In this document: positions 32,769 through 40,926 of the stretch, one piece after another
How positions within the stretch are numbered: position 1 is the first letter of the stretch
Layout of the letters: the number at the start of each line of letters is the position of its first letter
NCBI GenBank assembly: GCA_023142995.1
Contig: JAGLIM010000028.1
Coordinates: 1-52,094, forward strand
Direction: 5' to 3'
From: Minisyncoccota bacterium
GTDB lineage: Bacteria > Patescibacteriota > Minisyncoccia > JAHIHE01 > JAGLIN01
DNA length: 52,094 nt
Made by a program: the position numbers and the translations under genes
The notes under the pieces: model-generated
Databases searched by the model: none
What the model was told of the DNA's origin: nothing
The model's input: the letters and a program-made list of their open reading frames with translations, nothing else

Positions 32769-33047
32769 ATGAAACAGAATAAATATTTACAGACTGCTCA
32801 GATGGAACTTGATCTTCATGGGCTCACAAAAGAAGAAGCCAGAGAAGAAGTTCTTGATCTTTTGAGTGAGGCAAATTTAAAAGGATATAACAAAATAAGG
32901 ATCATTACTGGGAAAGGTATTCATTCTGAAGATAATAGGGGTGTTTTGAAAGAATATGTTCAGTTTATGCTAGATGAAAAAGGTTTAAAATACACTGATG
33001 CAAAAATAAATGAAGGAGGATCTGGAGCGATCAATATAGAACTATAA
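32769..33047 (+). CDS. Smr-domain protein
   Basis: The 92-residue product is one Smr domain: MELDLHGLTKEEAREEV (LDLHG motif near residue 14), RIITGKGIHSED (the TGKG motif near residue 50), and a closing INEGGSGAINIEL. Smr domains nick or bind branched nucleic acids, and in MutS2 and SmrB act on DNA or collided ribosomes. It is stand-alone here. rpmG follows after about 100 bp, so the gene may serve RNA or ribosome quality control; that is inference. Confidence 0.92.
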   Translation: MKQNKYLQTAQMELDLHGLTKEEAREEVLDLLSEANLKGYNKIRIITGKGIHSEDNRGVLKEYVQFMLDEKGLKYTDAKINEGGSGAINIEL

Positions 33048-33146
33048 ATTAAGTATTATCCGATAGCTTACACAGGTCTTGATAAATTATTTTATATGTG
33101 CTAGAGTAAATTATAGGTAATTAAAAATTAATTTTAACTAATATAT

Positions 33147-33305
33147 ATGTCACAAGATAATCTTATTAAACTGAAGTGTGTATGTGGACAGATCAATTAT
33201 CATTCTACAAAGAATAAAAAGACAATCAAAGAAAAGATCGAAGTCAGAAAGCACTGTAAATTTTGTAGAAAACACACAGATCATACTGAGATGAAGAGTA
33301 AATAA
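33147..33305 (+). CDS. rpmG: 50S ribosomal protein L33
   Basis: The 52-residue product begins MSQDNLIKLKCVCGQINY. It has four cysteines at residues 11, 13, 37 and 40 (KCVC and HCKFC), as in zinc-binding L33, and the typical STKNKK loop. It was too short for an ordinary ORF cutoff but is clear. tRNA-Trp follows, matching the common rpmG-trnW order that in many bacteria leads into secE-nusG; here those genes do not follow. Confidence 0.93.
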   Translation: MSQDNLIKLKCVCGQINYHSTKNKKTIKEKIEVRKHCKFCRKHTDHTEMKSK

Positions 33306-33337
33306 TGAATATTGTTGTTCTTTGTTTTTAGAAAATA

Positions 33338-33372
33338 TTTAAATAGAGCGACAATTTGTCGCTCTATTTAAA
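33338..33372 (+). terminator. Strong 16-bp hairpin between rpmG and tRNA-Trp
   Basis: TTTAAATAGAGCGACA and its exact inverse are separated by ATT. A T-tract is absent downstream, so it may be a processing or Rho-like site rather than a classic terminator. Confidence 0.6.
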
Positions 33373-33415
33373 AGTATTTATTAAAAATGAAAATTGTTTT
33401 ATAATATAAACATTT

Positions 33416-33486
33416 GGGAGCTTAGTTTAGCGGTAGAATTTCGGTCTCCAAAACCGAAGGCGGGGGTTCGATTCCCTCAGCTCCTG
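33416..33486 (+). tRNA. trnW: tRNA-Trp (anticodon CCA)
   Basis: The acceptor GGGAGCT pairs with AGCTCCT (first pair G-T). The anticodon arm TCGGT-CTCCAAA-ACCGA shows CCA. The T arm GGGGGTTCGATTCCCTC is canonical. The discriminator is G. No CCA tail is encoded. Confidence 0.96.
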
Positions 33487-33566
33487 CGAAAATGAAAAAT
33501 ATAAGATTCTGTCTTGTATTTTTTTATTTTGCAATTTTTATAAATACTATTATAATAAATTTATAA

Positions 33567-33650
33567 GTGGAAGTCGAAAATAAAGCCCAATCTATTTTGG
33601 AAGCGACGTATAAAGAATCTTTAAGAAAGGTCTGTTGGTTCTTTTATTAA
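33567..33650 (+). other. 27-codon GTG-start frame, possible SecE relic
   Basis: The frame reads VEVENKAQSILEATYKESLR then KVCWFFY-stop. KESLRKVCW resembles the conserved KESxxELKKVxWP of SecE, whose gene usually lies at this point after rpmG-trnW. The rest of SecE, including its membrane helix, is absent. It could be chance or a broken remnant. Confidence 0.25.
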
Positions 33651-33680
33651 GGTATTTTCTTAAAAAATAATTTAAAATTT

Positions 33681-34571
33681 ATGTTTGAAGAATTTGAAGA
33701 AAATGATAGTTGTTCAGATCTAGAAGATCAGGAGCGTCTTTTTATTGAAAAAGAAATAAAAAAGTCAAAAGAATACAGCGAAAAAGATAAGACTAATGAA
33801 GGACAAGAGCGAATATGGAATCAACTTTATGAATATGCGGATAAAATTGTTGAAAATATAAAAATAGATCATATTTCTCATAATAAAAACACAAAAGATA
33901 TTGAAGAGATCATTCAAGAACAGAGGACTATACCATCAACATCGCGAACAGAGGAAGAAATCGCAGGATGTTATGATCTAAAAGTTGAAGAGTTAGAAGA
34001 ATTATTGGAGAATAAAAAAGTATTTGATTTTGGATGCGGTAAATCTGAATTATCAAAAGAGATTAAAAGCAAAAATATTAATACTGATATTATTTCATAC
34101 GATATAGAAAAAGAAGTATTGTTAGAAGATGAAGCGAAAAAGGCTGTTCAGGGGTCAGGAGAGAGTCTTCCTTTTTATGATGAAAGTTTTGATTCAATTC
34201 TGGCAACGTACTCTCTTCCGTATTGGGCGAGTTCAGAAGATATGGTTGAAAATAATCTTAAAGAATTATTAAGGATTTTAAAAAAAGATGGAACATTATG
34301 CATAGCTCCTATAACTGATATATTAAATAGACCATCTTTGAATAATGATCCCAAGCTAAGAAATGTTCTTTCGATAAAAGAATATCACGATGGAGTGATA
34401 GAAATATTGGATAAAATACAAGTAAAGTTTATAGATCTATTGAAAGAATTAAAAGAAGATGATAAATATGAAATTAAACTTGGTAAGAATTATTTTTATG
34501 AAATGAAATATCGAAATATTGATAAGATCAATAAAAGGGAACCTTCAATTGCGTATATTAAAAAGATTTAA
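33681..34571 (+). CDS. Class I SAM-dependent methyltransferase
   Basis: The 296-residue product has a charged, helical N-terminal part (about 1-110) and then a Rossmann-type methyltransferase core. Motif I is VFDFGCGKSELSKEI near residue 115, the acidic end of strand 2 is IISYDIE, and motif IV is ESFDSILATYSLPYWA. The substrate is unknown. The context (metK upstream, ahcY and an adenosine-kinase-like gene downstream) fits a user of SAM. It ends at a bidirectional terminator that also serves the convergent ahcY gene. Confidence 0.88.
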   Translation: MFEEFEENDSCSDLEDQERLFIEKEIKKSKEYSEKDKTNEGQERIWNQLYEYADKIVENIKIDHISHNKNTKDIEEIIQEQRTIPSTSRTEEEIAGCYDLKVEELEELLENKKVFDFGCGKSELSKEIKSKNINTDIISYDIEKEVLLEDEAKKAVQGSGESLPFYDESFDSILATYSLPYWASSEDMVENNLKELLRILKKDGTLCIAPITDILNRPSLNNDPKLRNVLSIKEYHDGVIEILDKIQVKFIDLLKELKEDDKYEIKLGKNYFYEMKYRNIDKINKREPSIAYIKKI

Positions 34572-34587
34572 ATCAAAATACAAATTT

Positions 34588-34620
34588 AAAAAACACAGAG
34601 TTAAAACTCTGTGTTTTTTG
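34588..34620. terminator. Bidirectional terminator between methyltransferase and ahcY
   Basis: AAAAAACACAGAGT and ACTCTGTGTTTTTT form a 14-bp perfect stem with a TAAA loop; A-run and T-run allow use on both strands. Confidence 0.9.
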
Positions 34621-34639
34621 TATAAAGTATATTTATTTT

Positions 34640-35911
34640 TTATGTTCCTTCTTGCCAGCTTTCCAGATATTTCTTTTGTTCCTCAGTAAGTTCGTCGATT
34701 TGAATATCCATAGATATAAGCTTTAAGTTGGCGACAGTATTTTCAATTTCTTCACTGACATTATAGACCTTTGGTTTGAGAATGTCTTTATTCTTTGCAA
34801 CCCATTCTCCTGCAAGGGCTTGTGTGGCAAAGCTCATATCCATAACCGATGCTGGATGTCCTTCGGCTGCTGAGAGATTAATAAGTCTTCCTTCGGCTAA
34901 AACGAATATTCTCTTGTTTGTTCCATCGGAATTTTTCAAAGTATATTCATCAACAAAGTTTCTAATATCCTTTTTTATACTTTCTGACATTTTTTCCAAA
35001 TTCTTTAAATTTATTTCACAATCAAAATGACCAGAATTACAAACGAACGCTCCATCTTTCATAACTTTGAAATGCTGTTCGTCTATAATGTTTATATCAC
35101 CTGTGATCGTGCAGAATAGATCTCCTTTTTTGGCAGCTTCGATCATTGGAGAAACTTCAAAGCCATCCATTGCAGCTTCAAGCGCTTTAATTGGGTCTAC
35201 TTCTGTCACAATGACTTTTGCTCCCATACCTCTGGCTCGGTCTGCGAATCCGCGTCCACACCAACCATAACCTGCAACAACTATATTTTTTCCTGCAAGC
35301 AACATATCGGTTGCCCTGATTATTCCATCTAGTGTTGATTGACCTGTTCCATATCGATTATCAAACATATTTTTTGTTTTGGCGTCATTAACTGCGACGA
35401 TCGGAATTTTCAAAGCATTATCTTTTTCCATTGCTCGAAGACGGATCACACCAGTTGTTGTTTCTTCCATACTGCCTATTAGTTGTTTGATAAGTTCAGG
35501 ATATTTTTTATGGATCGTAGAGATCAGATCAGCTCCGTCATCCATTGTTATATTTGGACTATGAGCTATGACTGCTTTTAAATGTTTGTAGAATGTATCT
35601 GTGTCCTCGCCTTTAACGGCAAAAACAGAAATACCATAATCTTCAACCAAACTTGCCACTACATCATCTTGAGTGGAAAGGGGATTAGAAGCACATAGTG
35701 CGACTTCAGCTCCACCTTCTTTGAGAGTTCTTGCTAGATTTGCAGTTTCTGCGGTCATATGCAAACAAGCTGACATTTTTAATCCTTTGAATGGTTTTCC
35801 ACTTGCAAACTTTTCACGAACTTGAGTTAGAACAGGCATATCATTGCTTGCCCACTCAATTCTTTTTTTGCCTTGTGGAGCAAGGCTTTTATCCTTAACG
35901 TCGTATTCCAT
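34640..35911 (-). CDS. ahcY: S-adenosylhomocysteine hydrolase
   Basis: AhcY splits S-adenosylhomocysteine into adenosine and homocysteine, removing the inhibitor left by methyltransferases. The 423-residue product has the substrate-site segments [17 protein letters not shown] and [14 protein letters not shown], and the NAD-binding NNMFDNRYG-type region ([17 protein letters not shown]). The dinucleotide loop is [20 protein letters not shown], and the C-terminal KYL block is present. Length is within the normal 420-470 range. It lies 6 bp downstream of the PfkB kinase on the minus strand, so both share the promoter near 36,890. Confidence 0.96.
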   Translation of the reverse strand: MEYDVKDKSLAPQGKKRIEWASNDMPVLTQVREKFASGKPFKGLKMSACLHMTAETANLARTLKEGGAEVALCASNPLSTQDDVVASLVEDYGISVFAVKGEDTDTFYKHLKAVIAHSPNITMDDGADLISTIHKKYPELIKQLIGSMEETTTGVIRLRAMEKDNALKIPIVAVNDAKTKNMFDNRYGTGQSTLDGIIRATDMLLAGKNIVVAGYGWCGRGFADRARGMGAKVIVTEVDPIKALEAAMDGFEVSPMIEAAKKGDLFCTITGDINIIDEQHFKVMKDGAFVCNSGHFDCEINLKNLEKMSESIKKDIRNFVDEYTLKNSDGTNKRIFVLAEGRLINLSAAEGHPASVMDMSFATQALAGEWVAKNKDILKPKVYNVSEEIENTVANLKLISMDIQIDELTEEQKKYLESWQEGT

Positions 35912-35917
35912 AGTTTT

Positions 35918-36853
35918 TTAAGATAATTGTTTATTAAAATTCTCTTTATATCTTTTTTTGATCTGATTGAAATTAAATTTATGGTTTTGAGTGCCATAAT
36001 TTTCAATTGCGTAGCAAGATATCACACCAGCAAATTCACCTGTAGTTTGCAAAGACCAATTATTTATAAATCCTTTTATAAATCCTGCTCTATAAGCGTC
36101 TCCTGCTCCTGTCGGATCAGTGATTGTTTTTGGTTTTGCTGGTTTTACTTTGATTGTTTTATCTTTGGTTTTTATGATAGATCCTTTAGATCCTAATGTT
36201 GTTACTAGTATCTCAACATTTTCTATTATCTTATTTTCAGAGTATTTTATCTTCTTCATTACCATACTTAGCTCATAATCATTTGAGATAAAGATCTTTG
36301 CTCCTTTTATGCATTTTATTAATTCATTTTTACTCAAAACTGGAATTTGTTGTCCTGGGTCAAAGATAAAAGGTATATTATTTTTGATGTAAAGATCAGA
36401 TAGATCTGTCATATCTTTCATTAAGCCTGGAGCGACTATTGCTAATGAATTTTTGTATGTTTGCTTATATTTTGCCAAACACGGATTGATCATTGCGCCT
36501 GGACAAAAAGAAGATATTTGATTGTCAGCTTTATCTGTTATTATTGTGGCGACAGCTGTTATATTATTTTTAAATATTTTTACATTGCTAAAATCAATTT
36601 TATTTTTTTTAAGCCATTTTTGATATTTTTCAAAATCATTTCCAACTGATGAAAATATGACTGGCTTTTCATCTAAAAGCGTTAGATTATATGCGATGTT
36701 TCCAGCAGTACCTCCAAAATTTTCATTTATTTTTTCAATAAAAAAACTGACATTGATATTATGAATTTTGTCAGGCAGAATATGATCTTTAAAATACCCA
36801 GGAAAATTCATAATTTTGTCATAAGCCACAGAACCAGAAACTAAAATTTTCAT
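35918..36853 (-). CDS. PfkB-family sugar kinase, probably adenosine kinase
   Basis: The 311-residue product shows PfkB signature 1 near residue 45 (NFGGTAGNIAYNLTLL) and signature 2 near residue 245 (DPTGAGDAYRAGFIKGF), with the catalytic Asp in GAGD. The lid strand near the N-terminus (GSVAYDKIMNF) fits adenosine, ribose or fructokinase types. Being first in an operon with ahcY makes adenosine the best guess: it would phosphorylate the adenosine that AhcY releases and so pull the reaction forward. Ribokinase-type activity cannot be excluded. Confidence 0.85.
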   Translation of the reverse strand: MKILVSGSVAYDKIMNFPGYFKDHILPDKIHNINVSFFIEKINENFGGTAGNIAYNLTLLDEKPVIFSSVGNDFEKYQKWLKKNKIDFSNVKIFKNNITAVATIITDKADNQISSFCPGAMINPCLAKYKQTYKNSLAIVAPGLMKDMTDLSDLYIKNNIPFIFDPGQQIPVLSKNELIKCIKGAKIFISNDYELSMVMKKIKYSENKIIENVEILVTTLGSKGSIIKTKDKTIKVKPAKPKTITDPTGAGDAYRAGFIKGFINNWSLQTTGEFAGVISCYAIENYGTQNHKFNFNQIKKRYKENFNKQLS

Positions 36854-36884
36854 AAGAATGGTAAAATTAATGATTTACTTATCA

Positions 36885-36913
36885 ATTTTACTAATTTAAT
36901 AAGCCGTTGTCAA
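36885..36913 (-). promoter_or_regulatory. Promoter of the PfkB-ahcY operon
   Basis: Reading the minus strand, TTGACA (36,913-36,908) and TAAAAT (36,890-36,885) are 17 bp apart, 31 bp before the kinase ATG. Confidence 0.65.
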
Positions 36914-36978
36914 TTTTTGTATGTATGCTTTACATTATTGTTATTTTATTATAGTATGTATAAGTATTATTAAAGTTT

Positions 36979-37060
36979 GGGTAGGTACCAAAGCGGTCAA
37001 ATGGGACTGGCTGTAAACCAGTTGGCTCTGCCTTCGGGGGTTCGATTCCCTCCCTACCCA
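36979..37060 (+). tRNA. trnY: tRNA-Tyr (anticodon GTA)
   Basis: The acceptor GGGTAGG pairs with CCTACCC. The anticodon arm ACTGG-CTGTAAA-CCAGT shows GTA. A long variable arm (GGCTCTGCCTTC) is typical for bacterial tRNA-Tyr. The discriminator is A. Confidence 0.96.
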
Positions 37061-37116
37061 CAGAATAAACCTCTTGTGTAATTACTTTCTACTGCAATTT
37101 TCAGAGGTTTAAATAT

Positions 37117-37150
37117 AAAATAAAACTGTATACAGTTTTATTTTTTAGAT
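37117..37150 (+). terminator. Terminator after tRNA-Tyr
   Basis: AAAATAAAACTGTA and TACAGTTTTATTTT form a 14-bp perfect palindrome, followed by more T. Confidence 0.65.
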
Positions 37151-37250
37151 TAATGTTGTATAATATAGTAAAGCTATGATGAATGGATCAAAGCGGTTTA
37201 TTGTATGTATTAAATTCAATCAAAAAGCAATTTATTAATTTAAATTAATA

Positions 37251-37973
37251 ATGACAGAAAATAATAAATTACCAAAACATATTGCTATAATTCCTGATGG
37301 AAACCGAAGATGGGCCAAAGAGCATAAATTAGATGCTTGGCTTGGACATAAGAAAGGAGCTGAAAAAAAGAAATTAGATAAATTAATAGATGTGATCATA
37401 GAATTGAACATTCCGCATCTTTCTTTTTGGGGTTCTTCAAAGGATAATATAAAAAAACGTTCAAAAGTTGAAATAGATTTTTTATTGAATATATTTAAGA
37501 ATAAATTTTTAGAATTAGCAGAAGACCAAAAAGTTCATAAAAATAATATTAAGATAAATATTATAGGTGATTGGAAAAATCAGTTTCCTGATGAAGTATG
37601 TTCGTCTATGGAAAAAGCAATAGATCGTACAAAAGATTACAATAGATTTTTTCTCAATTTCTTTATAGCATATAGTGGTAAAAGTGAGATTTTAGATACG
37701 ATCAAATGTATTGCAAAAAAAGCAAGAAAGGATAAGTCTTTAAATATAGATGAAGATTTCTTAAAAAGTTGTCTTATGACCAAAGATCTACCGAGCGTTG
37801 ATCTGATGATTCGCTCTGGAGGAGAGCCACATTTATCTGATGGATTTATGATGTGGGAAACAGCAAATTCACAGTTATATTTTTCCCAAAAGTATTGGCC
37901 AGATTTCAATGAAAATGATCTAAAAAATGCAATTGAAGATTATTCAAAAAGATGTAGAAGATATGGAAAATAA
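37251..37973 (+). CDS. uppS: Isoprenyl transferase (undecaprenyl diphosphate synthase family)
   Basis: UppS condenses isopentenyl diphosphates with a farnesyl primer to make the lipid carrier for cell-wall precursors. The 240-residue product has HIAIIPDGNRRWAK with catalytic D16 and the conserved LSFWGSSKDN block. IDLMIRSGGEPHLSDGFMMW gives the SGE...LS substrate site, and the C-terminal SQLYFSQKYWPDF is present. The core is complete. It is followed 37 bp later by mltG, another envelope gene; no terminator separates them. Confidence 0.95.
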   Translation: MTENNKLPKHIAIIPDGNRRWAKEHKLDAWLGHKKGAEKKKLDKLIDVIIELNIPHLSFWGSSKDNIKKRSKVEIDFLLNIFKNKFLELAEDQKVHKNNIKINIIGDWKNQFPDEVCSSMEKAIDRTKDYNRFFLNFFIAYSGKSEILDTIKCIAKKARKDKSLNIDEDFLKSCLMTKDLPSVDLMIRSGGEPHLSDGFMMWETANSQLYFSQKYWPDFNENDLKNAIEDYSKRCRRYGK

Positions 37974-38010
37974 ACCAACTCTCTAACTCTCTAACTCTTT
38001 ACTTAATCCC

Positions 38011-39048
38011 ATGAACAAGAAAAAAATATTCTTAGCTTTTATTATTTTTATATTCTCCCTTGTTTTTATTGTAATGGGAAGTTATTTTTATATTCAAGAT
38101 ATTATTAAAAAACCCTATAATATTCAAGATAGCGCAAAACAAGAATTTGTGATTGAAAGTGGAGAGAGTGTAAGGCAAATTGCAAATAAGCTAGAAAGTG
38201 AAAGTTTAATATTGGGTAGAAATTATTTTGAAATTTATATATGGCAGGAAAAGTTGGCAAGTAGGCTTCAGGCGGGAAAATATGAGTTGTCTCGATCAAT
38301 GACAATAGGGCAGATGGTAAATTTATTCGTAGGAGGAGAAATAGTTGGTAATGAAATTTCAATAACAATTCCTGAAGGTTATTCAGTCAAAGATATTGAC
38401 CGAACACTTGCGGAGAATAATCTTATAAACGAAGGAGAGTTTATAAATTTTGATGAAAATATTAACCAAGAGCTTTTGTCTAAATATGGATTTTTGGAAG
38501 ATAAGCCAAAAGGAATAGGACTTCAGGGATATTATTTTCCTGATACATATAAATATTACAACAACTCTCCTATAGAAGACGTGGTAGCAAAGATGCTTTC
38601 TAATTTTGATGCGAAGCTAACAAGCGACCTAAGATCTGAAATTAAAAAACAAAACAAAACAATTTTTGAAGTTATAATTCTTGCAAGTATAGTTGAAAAA
38701 GAGGCTGGTAATGCAAAAGATATGAGCAAGGTTGCAAGCGTATTTCAAAATAGGCTTGATATCGGAAAAGCGCTTGAGTCTGATGCAACTGTAAATTTTA
38801 TAACAAATTCTGGCAGATCTCAATCTACTTATGAAGATTTGAAAGTTGATTCACCGTATAATACTTATAAGTATAAAGGCTTAACTCCTGGTCCGATCTC
38901 TAATCCAGGGATAGATGCAATAAAAGCTACTATATATCCTTCCAAAACAGATTATTATTATTTTCTTACAGAAAAAGAAAATGGTAAGGCAATTTTTTCT
39001 AAAACATATCAAGAGCATCTAATGAACAAGAACAAATATTTAGATTGA
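38011..39048 (+). CDS. mltG: Endolytic murein transglycosylase MltG
   Basis: MltG cuts nascent glycan strands and sets their length. The 345-residue product has an N-terminal membrane helix (about residues 5-27, IFLAFIIFIFSLVFIVMGSY), an LysM-like N-lobe (FVIESGESVRQIANKL), then the YceG core. That core has ILASIVEKEAG with the catalytic Glu region, ASVFQNRLDIGKALESDATV, and NTYKYKGLTPGPISNPG. Family length is normal. It follows uppS, and the pair supports peptidoglycan synthesis. Confidence 0.96.
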   Translation: MNKKKIFLAFIIFIFSLVFIVMGSYFYIQDIIKKPYNIQDSAKQEFVIESGESVRQIANKLESESLILGRNYFEIYIWQEKLASRLQAGKYELSRSMTIGQMVNLFVGGEIVGNEISITIPEGYSVKDIDRTLAENNLINEGEFINFDENINQELLSKYGFLEDKPKGIGLQGYYFPDTYKYYNNSPIEDVVAKMLSNFDAKLTSDLRSEIKKQNKTIFEVIILASIVEKEAGNAKDMSKVASVFQNRLDIGKALESDATVNFITNSGRSQSTYEDLKVDSPYNTYKYKGLTPGPISNPGIDAIKATIYPSKTDYYYFLTEKENGKAIFSKTYQEHLMNKNKYLD

Positions 39049-39089
39049 TCTAGTCTCAATAGACATATATTTATTATTAATTGAAAATT

Positions 39090-39659
39090 ATGAAAGAAAA
39101 AAAGCTAGTTGATAAAAAAATATTATTCATTATCGCAAGCAAAAATTTCAGAGATGAAGAATATTTTATACCATATGAAATCTTGCAGAATGAAGGTGCG
39201 GACATTACTACCGCTAGTTCTATAAAGGGTGAAATAGTTGGTGTTGAAGGAGGCGAGGCAAGATCAAAAATGACTTTGAAAGAGGTGGAAGTTAGGAAAT
39301 TTGATGCAGTTATGTTTGTCGGTGGTAGTGGAGCAATTGAATATTTTGATGACAATGAAGCTCATAGAATTATTCAAAAAACAGTTAATAGTAGAAAGGT
39401 TTTAGCAGCAATATGTATTGCTCCAATAATTTTAGCAAGATCAGGAGTCCTAAAAGGAAAAAAAGCAACTGTATGGTCAAGTCTTTCGGATAAAGTTGGA
39501 AAAGAAGAATTGGAAAAAGCAGGTTGTAATATTTCAGATCAAAGAGTCGTTACAGATGAAAGAATCATCACAGCAGATGGTCCATCTGTTGCATCTGACT
39601 TTGCAAATGCTATAATATATGCAATGACAAATGAATGTGATGATAAACGAAAAGCTTAG
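39090..39659 (+). CDS. DJ-1/PfpI-family protein
   Basis: The 189-residue product has the nucleophile elbow AAICIAPIILA with the reactive Cys, and FVGGSGAIEYFDD with the conserved glycine-rich loop. RVVTDERIITADGPSVASDF supplies the closing strands. The family includes glyoxalase/deglycase, chaperone and protease-like members, so the reaction is uncertain; a detoxification role is a common guess. The ATG at 39090 is preferred over the TTG at 39081. Confidence 0.9.
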   Translation: MKEKKLVDKKILFIIASKNFRDEEYFIPYEILQNEGADITTASSIKGEIVGVEGGEARSKMTLKEVEVRKFDAVMFVGGSGAIEYFDDNEAHRIIQKTVNSRKVLAAICIAPIILARSGVLKGKKATVWSSLSDKVGKEELEKAGCNISDQRVVTDERIITADGPSVASDFANAIIYAMTNECDDKRKA

Positions 39660-39678
39660 TATAAGATCAATAAATAAT

Positions 39679-39706
39679 TTGACATATAGATTAAGTTGTG
39701 TATAAT
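39679..39706 (+). promoter_or_regulatory. Promoter of the rplJ-rplL operon
   Basis: TTGACA (39679-39684) and TATAAT (39701-39706) are 16 bp apart, directly upstream of the L10 leader. Confidence 0.8.
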
Positions 39707-39711
39707 TGTTA

Positions 39712-39800
39712 TATTAGTCCACAGACAGTAGGCAGAAATAAGTCCTACCGAGGATGAAGCAATGTTTTATTGTTTTGCTGTTGTCTGTTAGATCGCAGTT
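39712..39800 (+). ncRNA. Ribosomal L10 leader
   Basis: The leader begins TATTAGTCCACAGACAGTAG and contains GGCAGAAATAAGTCCTACC and a TTTTATTGTTTTGCTGTTGTCTG closing segment split as GCAATGTTTTATTG / CTGTTGTCTG. CAGACAG pairs with CTGTCTG-like sequence (TTGTCTG) to close the structure, and GTAGG pairs with CCTAC. This matches the family of L10-binding leaders by which L10-L12 represses its own operon. Confidence 0.8.
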
Positions 39801-39822
39801 TTTTATTATTTAATATGTATTT

Positions 39823-40347
39823 ATGACTATAACAAAACAGAAAAAGAAAGACATAGTTAAAGGTCTTACTGAGAAGTTTTCGAAGTCAAAATCTATAGTT
39901 TTTGTTGGATTTCAGGGATTAACTGTTGCCGAGGATGAAGAACTAAGAGCTAAGCTCAGAAGTGAAAATATAGATTATAAAGTAGCTAGAAAAACTTTGA
40001 TCAAAAGAAGTCTTAAGGATGTTAATATTGAAGGAGTGGATGATTTAAATTTTGAAGGACCAATTGGAGCTGTAGTTGGATATGATGATGAGGTTGCTCC
40101 AGCAAGATTGGCAAACGAATATGCGAAAACGAATAAGAAATTAAAATTATTCGGTGGATATGTATCAAATAGATATTTAGATAAATCTCAAATTAAAGCT
40201 TTGGCATTATTGCCAGGAAAAGATCAACTAAGAGCTCAACTAGTAGGAACAATAAACGCACCTGTATCTGGTTTTGTAAATGTACTAGCTGGAAATGTTA
40301 GAGGATTAGTTACGGTGTTAAAAGCAATTAGTGATAAAAAAGAATAA
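39823..40347 (+). CDS. rplJ: 50S ribosomal protein L10
   Basis: L10 anchors the L7/L12 stalk and controls its own mRNA through the leader just upstream. The 174-residue product starts MTITKQKKKDIVKGLTEKFS and has SIVFVGFQGLTVAEDEELRA and YKVARKTLIKRSL, the rRNA-binding face, and the C-terminal helix VSGFVNVLAGNVRGLVTVL that binds L12 dimers. Length is normal. In many bacteria rplK and rplA precede; here the upstream gene is a DJ-1-like protein, so the operon contains only rplJ and rplL. Confidence 0.96.
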   Translation: MTITKQKKKDIVKGLTEKFSKSKSIVFVGFQGLTVAEDEELRAKLRSENIDYKVARKTLIKRSLKDVNIEGVDDLNFEGPIGAVVGYDDEVAPARLANEYAKTNKKLKLFGGYVSNRYLDKSQIKALALLPGKDQLRAQLVGTINAPVSGFVNVLAGNVRGLVTVLKAISDKKE

Positions 40348-40398
40348 TAAAGAATAATAAATAATTTAATTTAATAATTTTTAAGAAAGGAAAATATT

Positions 40399-40839
40399 AT
40401 GTCAGAAGAAAAAACAGCTTCAACAGAAGCAACAGAAGAAAAAAAAGAAGTAGAAGTTCCTAAAAAGTTTAAGGATCTAGTAAAGCAAATTGAAGAACTT
40501 AGTGTTCTTGAGCTTTCAGAGTTAGTAAAGGTCTTGGAAGATAAGTTTGGTGTTTCAGCAGCAGCTCCTGCAGCAATGATGGCAATGCCACAAGCTGGCG
40601 CAGCAGCTGGAGAAGAAGTAGAAGAAAAATCAGACTTTGATGTTGAACTTGTTGCAGGTGGAGATGCAAAAATTGCAGTTATTAAAATTGTAAGAGAAGT
40701 ATCAGGAAAAGGACTGAAAGAAGCAAAAGATATAGTTGATTCAGCTCCTGCGATCATTAAGGAAAAAGCGCCAAAAGCAGAAGCAGAGGCTTTAAAGAAA
40801 CAACTTGAAGATGCTGGTGCTACTGTAAATTTGAAATAA
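40399..40839 (+). CDS. rplL: 50S ribosomal protein L7/L12
   Basis: L7/L12 recruits translation GTPases. The 146-residue product has an acidic N-terminal extension (about residues 1-22, rich in Glu, Thr and Lys) that lengthens it beyond the usual 120-125. The dimer domain is [20 protein letters not shown]. An Ala/Met/Gly hinge follows ([20 protein letters not shown]), then the C-terminal domain with [29 protein letters not shown] Shine-Dalgarno-like site precedes the ATG, stronger than for most genes here, as expected for a protein made in several copies per ribosome. A clear terminator follows. Confidence 0.96.
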   Translation: MSEEKTASTEATEEKKEVEVPKKFKDLVKQIEELSVLELSELVKVLEDKFGVSAAAPAAMMAMPQAGAAAGEEVEEKSDFDVELVAGGDAKIAVIKIVREVSGKGLKEAKDIVDSAPAIIKEKAPKAEAEALKKQLEDAGATVNLK

Positions 40840-40861
40840 GTTTACCATAGATAATGGAAAT

Positions 40862-40891
40862 AAAAACAAGAGCTTTTGCTCTTGTTTTTTT
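40862..40891 (+). terminator. Rho-independent terminator after rplL
   Basis: AAACAAGAGC pairs with GCTCTTGTTT across TTTT, then a T-run. Confidence 0.92.
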
Positions 40892-40926
40892 ATTTAAGTT
40901 TATTCTTATCTAAATAAAAATAAATT

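Noticed and set aside
33338-33372. Classic Rho-independent terminator of rpmG
   Set aside because: The stem is strong but lacks a T-tract, so I kept it only as a hairpin with uncertain role.
35927-36649. Plus-strand ORFs opposite the PfkB kinase gene
   Set aside because: Cys/Phe/Ile-rich shadows of a gene with clear kinase motifs.
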